Shown: positions 1 to 5,326 of the stretch, in pieces | How positions within the stretch are numbered: position 1 is the stretch's first letter | How the letters are laid out: every line of letters starts with the position of its first letter | The notes under the pieces: model-generated | What the model was told of the DNA's origin: nothing | The model's input: the letters and a program-made list of their open reading frames with translations, nothing else | Databases searched by the model: none | Translations under genes and position numbers: made by a program | NCBI GenBank assembly: GCA_016210425.1 | Contig: JACQUE010000181.1 | Coordinates: forward strand, 1-5,710 | Length of the DNA stretch: 5,710 bases | Direction of reading: 5' to 3' | Source: Chloroflexota bacterium | Lineage (GTDB): Bacteria > Chloroflexota > Dehalococcoidia > JACQUE01

Positions 1-6
1 ATTCAG

Positions 7-12
7 AGGAGG
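7..12 (+). promoter_or_regulatory. Shine-Dalgarno site that sets the cyclase start
   Basis: AGGAGG lies 5 bases before the ATG at 18. A GTG at 12 is in the same frame but overlaps the last base of this site, so it cannot be used with it. The site therefore supports ATG 18 over GTG 12. Confidence 0.75.
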
Positions 13-17
13 TGCCC

Positions 18-965
18 ATGGCAACATCGCTGCCCACCGAGGAAGAGGTCCTGGGCTACATCAAGCGCCTGAGCAACTGGGGCCGCTGGGGCAGCGACGA
101 CCAGCTCGGCACGCTCAACCTGATCACGCCGGAGAAACGGCGGCAGGCCGCGGCCCTAGTGCGCGACGGCGTCACAGTCCCCTGCGCCTGGCCCATCGTC
201 GCCGCAGCCGCCGCCGATGTCACCAGCCAGCCCATGCACCTCATGCTCTCCAGCGGCGAGTCGGCCCACAACCAGGGGCCCACTCCGCCCGGCAGCTTGC
301 AGGGCGTCTCCGACTTCTTCGGCCTCGTCTTCCACGGCCACACCATCACCCACGTCGACGCCCTCAGCCACATCTTCTACAACGGCAAGATGTACAACGG
401 CAAGCCGGCCAACCTCATCACCACGGCCCAGGGCGCCACGTATCATTCCATCGAAGCTGTCGCCGGCGGCATCGTCAGCCGTGGGGTGCTCCTCGACATC
501 GCGAGGCTGCGTGGCGTCGACTGGCTGGAGCGCGGCGAGTCCATCCTGCCCGACGAGATGGAGGCGGCGGAAGCGGCGCAAGGCGTCCGCGTCGAGGAGG
601 GGGACGTGCTGCTGGTGCGCACGGGACACCTGCCGCGTCGCGACAGGGAGGGGCCAAAGCCCCTGGCAATGGGGCGGCCCGGCCTGCACGCCGCCTGCCT
701 GCCCTGGTTGCGCGAGAGGGGCGTTGCGATGCTGGGGGCGGACATGGCCAACGACGTCTCGCCCAGCGGCTACGAGGCGCTACAGCAGCCCATCCACCAG
801 ATCGGCATACCGGCGATGGGCCTCTGGCTGCTGGACAACTGCAACCTGGAGGCGCTCTCGCAGGCCTGCGCCGAGCGGCGTCGCTGGGAGTTCATGATCG
901 CCATGGCACCGCTGCGCATCCGCTACGGCACCGGCTCGCCGGTGACGCCCATCGCCATATTCTGA
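18..965 (+). CDS. Cyclase family protein (putative metal-dependent hydrolase)
   Basis: This 315-residue protein belongs to the PF04199 cyclase/kynurenine-formamidase-like superfamily, whose members are metal-dependent amide, lactam or ester hydrolases. The sequence shows the long-form N-terminal signature NWGRWGSDDQLGTLNLITPE at about residues 20-39. The metal-binding segment HTITHVDALSH is at 108-118, so H108, H112, D114 and H118 match the family pattern HxGTHxDxxxH, with Ile in place of the usual Gly. A GDVLLVRTGH strand follows near 195-205, and the C-terminal block PIHQIGIPAMGLWLLDNCNLE lies near 257-277. Length is normal for the long form, and there is no signal peptide or membrane segment, so it is probably cytoplasmic. 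The ATG at 18 is chosen over the GTG at 12 because of AGGAGG at 7-12. Its stop faces the stop of the metal ATPase gene across 8 bases. The substrate cannot be read from sequence, and its upstream neighbours lie outside the window. Confidence 0.9.
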   Translation: MATSLPTEEEVLGYIKRLSNWGRWGSDDQLGTLNLITPEKRRQAAALVRDGVTVPCAWPIVAAAAADVTSQPMHLMLSSGESAHNQGPTPPGSLQGVSDFFGLVFHGHTITHVDALSHIFYNGKMYNGKPANLITTAQGATYHSIEAVAGGIVSRGVLLDIARLRGVDWLERGESILPDEMEAAEAAQGVRVEEGDVLLVRTGHLPRRDREGPKPLAMGRPGLHAACLPWLRERGVAMLGADMANDVSPSGYEALQQPIHQIGIPAMGLWLLDNCNLEALSQACAERRRWEFMIAMAPLRIRYGTGSPVTPIAIF

Positions 966-973
966 GCGGCGAG

Positions 974-3061
974 CTACTTCTGCCTCAATAGACGTGACGA
1001 GTTGGCGAGGATGCCCAGGTCGGGTAGGGACTGGGCAGCGGCGGCAAGGACGGGCGGCAGGAAGCCCAAGGCTGCCAGGGAAAGCCCAGCCAGGTTATAG
1101 ACCGCGGTGAAGGCGATGTTCAGCTTCACCACTCCCATCGTCCGGCGGGCAATGCGGAAAGCATCCGGCACTAGGCTCCAGTCCTCACGCATCAGCACCA
1201 TATGCCCGGCTTCAATGGCCACATCTGACCCTGCTGCTCCCATGGCAATGCCAACATCCGCTTGGGCCAGGGCCGGCGCGTCGTTTACACCATCGCCCAC
1301 CATCACCACGACGCGGCCCCTGGCTTGATACGCCTTTACGACGGCGATCTTGTCTTCAGGGAGGAGATCGGCGCGGTAGTCTATGCCCAGGCGGGTAGCG
1401 ATGGCTGCCGCTGTCTGCTCATTGTCCCCCGTGAGCAACTCCAAGTGCGTCACGCCCAGGGCACGCACAGCATCCAAAGCGGCAGGCACCTCTGGTCGCA
1501 AGGTATCGGCGGCGGCCAGCACGCCGACCAACTGGCCATCCCGCGCCACCAGCAGCAAGGTCTTGCCCTGCGTCTCAAGCTCGTCCAGAACAGGAAGTGA
1601 ATAAGCTATGGGCACCATGCGCCGGTTGCCCACCATAACTTTGGCGCCGTTGACCCGCGCTCGAATCCCCCGGCCCGGCGCGGCTTGGAACTCCTGCGGC
1701 TCACCCAGGCTGAGGCCCCGCTCCCGCGCCGCGATGCGCACGGCCTCAGCCAAAGGGTGTTCTGAGTAACGCTCGGCGGAGGCCGCCAGGGCTAGGACAT
1801 CGTTCGGGGAGGCGCCGTCTAGAGGTAAGATGTCTGTGATCTGGGGGCGGCCGAGGGTGAGCGTCCCTGTCTTATCGATGAGCAGGACATCCGCCCGGGC
1901 CAGCAACTCCAGGTACTTGCCGCCTTTTATGAGAAGGCCGCGTTTGGCGCCGGCGCCAACGGAAGCCAGCATAGCTATGGGTGTGGCAAGGGCAAAAGCG
2001 CAGGAGCAGGCCACAACCAGCACCGCCGCCGTGGCAAGCGGGTCTCGACCGACGCCCAAGGTGAGCGCCGCGATGCCGACAACGACCGGTAGGTAGTAGG
2101 CCGAGAACCTGTCGGCGAGGCGCTGGACGTCCGCCCGATGCGCCTCTGCCTCCTCCACCATCTTCACCACACGCCCAAAGGTGGTGTCAGCGCCCACGTG
2201 CGTGACACGGATGCGCAGGCTGCCCAGGCTAGCCAGGGTGGCCGCGAAGACCTTTGCCCCAGGTCCAGCTTCAACAGGCAGGGACTCGCCTGTGATGGTC
2301 GCCTGATCCACTGTAGCGTGGCCGCTTACGACCTCGCCGTCCACTGGGATCCTCTCACCTGGCCGCACGATGACTGTCTCGCCCACCTGCACCTCGCGTG
2401 CGGGCACCTCCCGCTCCTCTCCGGCCCGTTCCACGCGCGCCATCTGAGGAGCCATAGCGGTAAGACCCTTTACGGCGCGACGGGCGCGCTCCGTAGTAAA
2501 ACTCTCAGCATAATCGCCGACCCGCATGAAGAAGACTACGATGGCCGCAGTTGCCCACTCACTGACGGCCATGGCCGCAACCGCGCCGAGGGTCATCAAG
2601 GTATGAGAGGTGACCTGTCTCCGGAGAGTAGCGCGCGCGACATCTCGGAAGACGGGGTAGCCCCCGATCAGAACAAGGGCGAGACCCACGGGCCACGGCA
2701 CCCGTTCAGTAAGCGCCTCAAAGAACCCCAGCCACTCGCCCACCACCGCAACGAACAGCACGACGCCAAAGACGAGCCCCAGCAGCACCAGGATGCGTCG
2801 GCCAAAACCGGCGGCGAGAGGCGCGCTTGCTTGCGCTGCCGCCAGGGGCCGGACCGCGTAGCCCGCGCTTTCCACAGCCCTCTCGATGGCTTGCAGGCTC
2901 GCGAGGGCCGGGTTGAAGCAGACAACGGCCTTCTCGGAGGCTAAGAACACGTCTACCGAGGCCACGCCAGGCAGCGTGGAGATGGCTTGCCGCACGTGCT
3001 GCGTACACTCGGCGCAATCCATGCCCTGAATTGGAATCTCGACCTTCTGCTGAGTAGCCAC
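974..3061 (-). CDS. Heavy-metal translocating P1B-type ATPase with a Cys-Ser-Cys membrane site
   Basis: This 695-residue integral membrane pump uses ATP to export a metal ion. It starts with one HMA domain (about 5-72) carrying GMDCAEC, with C16 and C19 as metal ligands. Hydrophobic segments follow near 89-110, 122-137, 152-180, 322-337, 341-366, 645-665 and 669-685. The actuator-domain TGES is at 257-260, the phosphorylation motif DKTGTLT begins at D396, the P1B-specific HP pair is at 435-436, TGDN is at 544-547 and GDGVND at 589-594, so the catalytic core is intact. The membrane metal site is C352-S353-C354, where Cu and Zn/Cd pumps have Cys-Pro-Cys. The TM7 region has Tyr-Asn (655-656), as in Cu pumps, whereas TM8 has an Asp (681) near where Zn/Cd/Pb pumps have one. 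The start is GTG, with GGAGG (3068-3072) six bases upstream inside the preceding gene, two bases after its stop. It is therefore translated from the same message as the ArsR repressor. The CmtR-like sensor suggests Cd/Pb or a related soft metal; substrate remains an inference. Confidence 0.95.
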   Translation of the reverse strand: MATQQKVEIPIQGMDCAECTQHVRQAISTLPGVASVDVFLASEKAVVCFNPALASLQAIERAVESAGYAVRPLAAAQASAPLAAGFGRRILVLLGLVFGVVLFVAVVGEWLGFFEALTERVPWPVGLALVLIGGYPVFRDVARATLRRQVTSHTLMTLGAVAAMAVSEWATAAIVVFFMRVGDYAESFTTERARRAVKGLTAMAPQMARVERAGEEREVPAREVQVGETVIVRPGERIPVDGEVVSGHATVDQATITGESLPVEAGPGAKVFAATLASLGSLRIRVTHVGADTTFGRVVKMVEEAEAHRADVQRLADRFSAYYLPVVVGIAALTLGVGRDPLATAAVLVVACSCAFALATPIAMLASVGAGAKRGLLIKGGKYLELLARADVLLIDKTGTLTLGRPQITDILPLDGASPNDVLALAASAERYSEHPLAEAVRIAARERGLSLGEPQEFQAAPGRGIRARVNGAKVMVGNRRMVPIAYSLPVLDELETQGKTLLLVARDGQLVGVLAAADTLRPEVPAALDAVRALGVTHLELLTGDNEQTAAAIATRLGIDYRADLLPEDKIAVVKAYQARGRVVVMVGDGVNDAPALAQADVGIAMGAAGSDVAIEAGHMVLMREDWSLVPDAFRIARRTMGVVKLNIAFTAVYNLAGLSLAALGFLPPVLAAAAQSLPDLGILANSSRLLRQK

Positions 3062-3063
3062 CC

Positions 3064-3408
3064 CTATCCTCCGTCCGGAAGGTTGTAGCGAATGCAGTCG
3101 TAAACGCCTTTCGCCACGTCCGCCAGCACTTCGTCAGTCAAGCGCAACAGGGCTGTCACTCGTTCGTCACTCAATTGATAGTGTACGTATCGCCCTTGCT
3201 GCCGCCGAGAAACCAGGCCGCAATCGCGAAGACACCCCAGGTGGTTGGAGACGTTTGATTGACTGAGACCCGTTCTCTCGACGATCTCAGTTACTGTCAG
3301 CGGGCCGGCGCGCAACGCCTCAAGGATGGACAGGCGGGAGGGGTCGGAGAAACCGAAGAAGAGCTTGGCCTTAAGGCTCAGAGCTTGAGCGCCGCCAATG
3401 GTCAACAT
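3064..3408 (-). CDS. ArsR/SmtB family metal-responsive repressor, CmtR-like
   Basis: This 114-residue winged-helix protein should bind operator DNA as a dimer and let go when metal binds. The helix-turn-helix is at about 38-64 (LTVTEIVERTGLSQSNVSNHL), followed by the wing GRYVHYQLSDERV at 72-84. The metal-site signature is C59-x3-C63 in HLGCLRDCGLV on the recognition helix, plus C105 near the C terminus. M. tuberculosis CmtR, a Cd(II)/Pb(II) sensor, uses Cys57, Cys61 and Cys102 in the same arrangement, so all three ligands appear conserved here. The ATG start has GGTGAT, complementary to the 16S rRNA 3' end, five bases upstream. The gene is first in an operon with the metal ATPase, separated by 2 bases. 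A promoter with an inverted-repeat operator lies directly upstream, consistent with autorepression. The family call is firm; the metal specificity is inferred from the cysteines. Confidence 0.94.
   Translation of the reverse strand: MLTIGGAQALSLKAKLFFGFSDPSRLSILEALRAGPLTVTEIVERTGLSQSNVSNHLGCLRDCGLVSRRQQGRYVHYQLSDERVTALLRLTDEVLADVAKGVYDCIRYNLPDGG
3068..3072 (-). promoter_or_regulatory. Shine-Dalgarno site of the metal ATPase, inside the repressor gene
   Basis: On the minus strand GGAGG lies six bases upstream of the GTG start at 3061 and within the last codons of the ArsR gene. It supports the GTG start and indicates that translation of repressor and pump is coupled. Confidence 0.7.
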
Positions 3409-3420
3409 GACATATCACCA

Positions 3421-3438
3421 TATCATTATTCGCTGATA
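3421..3438. promoter_or_regulatory. Candidate ArsR operator (inverted repeat)
   Basis: TATCA (3421-3425) and TGATA (3434-3438) form a 5-bp inverted repeat around an 8-base spacer. The repeat begins at the last base of the predicted -10 box and covers the expected transcription start, the usual place for ArsR/SmtB repression. The half-site recurs: CATATCA occurs at 3411-3417 and again at 3419-3425, so a third copy overlaps the ribosome binding site. Short A/T-rich repeats can arise by chance, so this is moderate evidence. Confidence 0.5.
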
Positions 3439-3466
3439 CATTAGACCGAAAGGCAACGTTTGTCAA
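3438..3466 (-). promoter_or_regulatory. Sigma-70-type promoter of the arsR-ATPase operon
   Basis: On the minus strand a perfect -35 TTGACA (3461-3466) is followed after 17 bases by a weaker -10 TAATGT (3438-3443), which keeps the key first, second and last positions. Transcription should begin near 3430, giving a leader of about 20 bases before the ArsR ATG at 3408. The operator repeat directly abuts the -10. Confidence 0.6.
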
Positions 3467-3626
3467 TAGCGTGATTGGTTCATTGTTGGTGGGGTAGAGG
3501 GAATCGAGAGGATGCCACCCTCCATCGTAACAAAGACTTTCACTGCCACGGCCTGCGATTACTCAAAACCCTGATGCACACCGCTAGTTGGAAGCATCGG
3601 CCGGCTACCCACAATAGGTGCCCCCT
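3467..3626. other. Intergenic stretch without recognisable genes
   Basis: This spacer lies between the two divergent promoters, for the metal operon to the left and the toxin-antitoxin pair to the right. I find no open frame with a start and ribosome binding site, no tRNA-like fold, no terminator with a T-tract and no transposon end. It may simply be the junction of an acquired segment. Confidence 0.5.
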
Positions 3627-3656
3627 TTGACATGGAGGTAATACCTGTGATATAAG
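3627..3656 (+). promoter_or_regulatory. Extended -10 promoter of the vapBC pair
   Basis: A perfect -35 TTGACA (3627-3632) is separated by 18 bases from the -10 TATAAG (3651-3656), which differs from consensus only at the last base. TG one base upstream of the -10 makes it an extended -10. Transcription should start near 3663, about 40 bases before the antitoxin ATG at 3703. This also makes the in-frame ATG at 3676, which has no ribosome binding site, an unlikely start. Confidence 0.65.
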
Positions 3657-3665
3657 AGTATTACC
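3637..3665. promoter_or_regulatory. Perfect 8-bp inverted repeat, candidate VapB/VapBC operator
   Basis: GGTAATAC (3637-3644) and GTATTACC (3658-3665) are exact reverse complements with a 13-base spacer. Their centres are 21 bp apart, about two helical turns, so two antitoxin dimers could bind the same face of the DNA. The -10 box lies in the spacer, so binding would block RNA polymerase. VapB-type antitoxins usually repress their own promoter, so this is a strong operator candidate. Confidence 0.6.
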
Positions 3666-3687
3666 CTATGCACCCATGCAGGCTACA

Positions 3688-3694
3688 AGAGGGG
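3688..3694 (+). promoter_or_regulatory. Shine-Dalgarno site that sets the antitoxin start
   Basis: AGAGGGG lies eight bases before the ATG at 3703. The upstream in-frame ATG at 3676 lacks such a site, so 3703 is preferred. Confidence 0.6.
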
Positions 3695-3702
3695 TAGAGA
3701 CG

Positions 3703-3966
3703 ATGAAAGAGACCTCGACTACAATCACCAAGAAGGGCCAGGTGACCATCCCGGTGGAGATCAGGCATTCTCTGGGCCTCGCTCCTGGAGACAAGGTAGC
3801 TTTTGTGCTCGAGAATAACGAGGTAAAGGTCAGACCGGCCAAGAGCGCACTCGAAAGAAGCTTTGGAGCAGTCAAACCTAGAAAGAGCCCAGAGGACCTC
3901 CGCGAGTTGGAAAGGCTCGCCGAGGAGGCGATGGCTGAGGATGCCCTACGGGGGCTCAAAGGGTAG
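3703..3966 (+). CDS. vapB: AbrB/MazE/SpoVT-fold antitoxin (VapB-type)
   Basis: This 87-residue antitoxin is expected to bind and neutralise the PIN toxin encoded next to it and to repress their shared promoter. Residues 5-46 form a swapped-hairpin AbrB domain with the hallmark TKKGQVTIPVEIRHSLGLAPGDKV followed by the strand pattern VAFVLENNEVKVRPA. Residues 47-87 are charged and probably helical (SPEDLRELERLAEEAMAED), the usual toxin-wrapping tail. The start at 3703 is preferred over an in-frame ATG at 3676 because AGAGGGG lies eight bases upstream and the upstream ATG lies very close to the predicted transcript start. The stop codon TAG directly abuts the toxin ATG. The promoter carries a perfect palindrome suited to autoregulation. 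The fold is certain; the antitoxin role rests on the adjacent toxin. Confidence 0.92.
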   Translation: MKETSTTITKKGQVTIPVEIRHSLGLAPGDKVAFVLENNEVKVRPAKSALERSFGAVKPRKSPEDLRELERLAEEAMAEDALRGLKG

Positions 3967-4371
3967 ATGCCTGTCTTTTTAGACACGAACATCATCCTTC
4001 GTCACCTTCTCCGTGATGATGAGGAGAAGGCTTACCGCTGCAAGGACTTCCTCTCCCAGCTAGAGCAAGCCAAAATCAAGGCCCGAACGTCGGACATAGT
4101 GATCCATGAAGTCGTCTTCGTCTTAGAGCGCACCTATCGCCAACCAAAGGCTGAGATCAGGGACCTGCTGCTCCCCATCATCCTCTTCCCCGGTCTTATC
4201 CTGCCCGGCAAGAGGCAATATGCTCGGGCATTTGACCTATATGTAGGTAAGAACATCTCTTTTGCGGACGCATCTAACGCCGCCCTCATGGAGCGACTTA
4301 ACATCACTGAGGTTGTCTCCTACGACCTTCACTTCGACCGGATCGAGGGGCTAAAGAGAATCGAGCCCTAG
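3967..4371 (+). CDS. vapC: PIN-domain ribonuclease toxin (VapC-type)
   Basis: This 134-residue PIN-domain protein should be a Mg2+/Mn2+-dependent endoribonuclease; characterised VapC toxins cleave tRNA or rRNA. The acidic residues expected in the active site are present: D6 in FLDTNIILR, E48 in IHEVVFVLE, D101 in SFADASNAAL, and D120 and D124 in the C-terminal SYDLHFDRIEG. The protein has a typical length with no truncation, so it is probably active. Its ATG follows the antitoxin TAG without any gap, which implies coupled translation and helps keep antitoxin in excess. The cytosolic RNA target cannot be predicted from the sequence. Together with the antitoxin gene it is visibly richer in A/T than the flanking genes, which fits horizontal acquisition. 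Confidence 0.93.
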   Translation: MPVFLDTNIILRHLLRDDEEKAYRCKDFLSQLEQAKIKARTSDIVIHEVVFVLERTYRQPKAEIRDLLLPIILFPGLILPGKRQYARAFDLYVGKNISFADASNAALMERLNITEVVSYDLHFDRIEGLKRIEP

Positions 4372-4381
4372 CTGAGCTCGG

Positions 4382-4411
4382 TTGACCAGCCAGGGTGCGA
4401 GGGGTTACTAT
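4382..4411 (+). promoter_or_regulatory. Possible promoter of the orphan helical protein
   Basis: TTGACC (4382-4387) and TACTAT (4406-4411) are spaced by 18 bases and match consensus at 5 of 6 and 4 of 6 positions. If real, transcription starts near 4418, which would exclude the upstream GTG at 4395 as a start and favour ATG 4443. The match is modest. Confidence 0.3.
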
Positions 4412-4422
4412 CAAGTGTAACC
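4403..4422. repeat. 6-bp inverted repeat GGTTAC/GTAACC at the candidate promoter
   Basis: GGTTAC (4403-4408) and GTAACC (4417-4422) are exact reverse complements around 8 bases. They overlap the candidate -10 box, so they could be an operator. In RNA they could also form a small hairpin. No T-tract follows, so this is not an obvious terminator for the toxin gene. Confidence 0.4.
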
Positions 4423-4442
4423 AAACGTGGGGCAAAAGCGTC

Positions 4443-5267
4443 ATGGCGGAGGAATCTAAAGAGCGTTCCAGATGCTGCACCTCTCTCTCCTGTGAGGATG
4501 CCGAAGCCTTAGCTTACCTTCAGCAGGCCATCGCCTCCGGCACCCACTGGTACCTGGCCCTCCTGGACGCCATCGGCCTCTGGACCTCTGCCGAGGAGAC
4601 CCACGAGGAAGTCCGGTACCGCTACCTCATCGCCCACGAGGCCTTCGACTGGCTCCTGCTGGCGGAGCGCCTGTGCGGAGCCGTCAACGGCGCCATCCCG
4701 GAGAAGGAGAAAGAGGACCTCTTGATCTACGGGCGGCCGCCCATAGAGGTTGGCGAAAACGAGTTCAAAAGGCGCATCGGCAGCGTCAAGTACAGGGCCT
4801 ACCTCAACTATCTCTATGGCATAGTGCTGGAAGAGGCGTTGCACATCGCCGTCGAAGAGGAGGTGCGCAAGGAGCTGCACTCCCGCACCCTGGCCTACAA
4901 CAAGCGCGTTGACGACGAGGTCTACACGAGGATATACGGGGCGACTTTCCAGGCCATGCGCGAGAGGTACCTGCGCGAGACAGGAGCGCCCGCGAATCCG
5001 GAGACCGTGGAGCTCAACGACCTGCGCGAGTTCACCTACTGGCTCTTCAAGTATCGCCTGCTGCAGTGCGACAAGGCGAAGGTAGCCAGCGACACCAAGA
5101 AGGCGCTGGCCTGGCTGGAGCGCCAGCAAAGGGCGCGCCGGCTGCCGGCCAGGGAAGGGGAAGAGGAGGCCAAAGAGGTCATCGAGCTCTCGTCCTTCTT
5201 CGTCCGCAGGCAGCCCGCCGGCAACGCCTTCGCCGGTCCGGCCGAGGCTAGACTGGTCCGCAGCTAG
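4443..5267 (+). CDS. Hypothetical protein, mostly alpha-helical, no recognised domain
   Basis: I do not recognise this 274-residue protein. It is soluble by appearance, with no signal peptide or membrane helix, and rich in Glu, Arg, Leu and Tyr in patterns typical of packed helices. Visible features are a cysteine cluster near the N terminus (C11, C12, C17), aromatic helices such as HEAFDWLLLAERL (65-77) and FTYWLFKYRLLQC (197-209), and a basic and acidic C-terminal stretch (227-245). Two Glu-x-x-His pairs occur (51/54 and 131/134), which loosely recall ferritin-like metal ligands but are too sparse for a call. The frame is open back to a GTG at 4395. ATG 4443 is preferred because a possible promoter overlaps the longer start, although the upstream GGGG (4429-4432) is a weak ribosome site. 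Base composition is like the cyclase gene and unlike the toxin pair. It precedes a MIP18/DUF59 gene by 59 bases, so a link to metal or iron-sulfur handling is conceivable but unproven. Confidence 0.8.
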   Translation: MAEESKERSRCCTSLSCEDAEALAYLQQAIASGTHWYLALLDAIGLWTSAEETHEEVRYRYLIAHEAFDWLLLAERLCGAVNGAIPEKEKEDLLIYGRPPIEVGENEFKRRIGSVKYRAYLNYLYGIVLEEALHIAVEEEVRKELHSRTLAYNKRVDDEVYTRIYGATFQAMRERYLRETGAPANPETVELNDLREFTYWLFKYRLLQCDKAKVASDTKKALAWLERQQRARRLPAREGEEEAKEVIELSSFFVRRQPAGNAFAGPAEARLVRS

Positions 5268-5293
5268 ACCGGCATTCTCCCCTATGTTAAACT
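5265..5293 (+). promoter_or_regulatory. Possible extended -10 promoter of the MIP18/DUF59 gene
   Basis: TAGACC (5265-5270), 17 bases, then TAAACT (5288-5293) preceded by TG one base upstream. Each hexamer matches consensus at 4 of 6 positions. The A/T-rich patch stands out in an otherwise GC-rich region. A transcript starting near 5300 would carry the ribosome site at 5313-5320 and exclude the upstream TTG at 5297. Confidence 0.35.
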
Positions 5294-5312
5294 AAATTGG
5301 GCGATTTGCCGG

Positions 5313-5320
5313 AAAGGAGA
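5313..5320 (+). promoter_or_regulatory. Shine-Dalgarno site that sets the TTG start
   Basis: AAAGGAGA ends six bases before the TTG at 5327. No ATG is available in frame near the conserved N terminus, so this site identifies TTG 5327 as the start. Confidence 0.7.
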
Positions 5321-5326
5321 GCGCCA

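Noticed and set aside
217..897. Long open frame of 226 codons on the plus strand inside the cyclase gene
   Set aside because: Its translation is low-complexity Ser/Pro/Thr/Arg, typical of an out-of-frame reading of GC-rich coding DNA, and the cyclase frame has clear conserved motifs.
2138..2944. 268-codon plus-strand frame opposite the metal ATPase
   Set aside because: It is His/Arg/Gly-rich with no family pattern and lies wholly inside a gene with intact P-type ATPase motifs on the other strand.
3467..3626. tRNA fragment, attachment site or transposon end beside the toxin-antitoxin pair
   Set aside because: No cloverleaf-like arms, terminal repeats or target duplications could be found by eye.
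3676..3702. Longer antitoxin start at ATG 3676
   Set aside because: It has no ribosome binding site and lies only about 13 bases from the predicted transcript start. ATG 3703 has a good site and begins just before the AbrB domain.
4362..4380. Small inverted repeat CGAGC/GCTCG at the end of the toxin gene as a terminator
   Set aside because: The stem is only 5 bp with a 9-base loop and has no T-tract.
4491..4850. Ferritin-like di-metal protein reading of the orphan gene from two Glu-x-x-His pairs
   Set aside because: The pairs are 77 residues apart, the two extra helix glutamates cannot be assigned, and such short motifs are common by chance in Glu-rich helices.
4509..5129. 206-codon minus-strand frame opposite the orphan protein
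   Set aside because: It is a shadow frame of GC-rich codons without a ribosome binding site. The plus frame is longer, and its composition is more protein-like with coherent helices.
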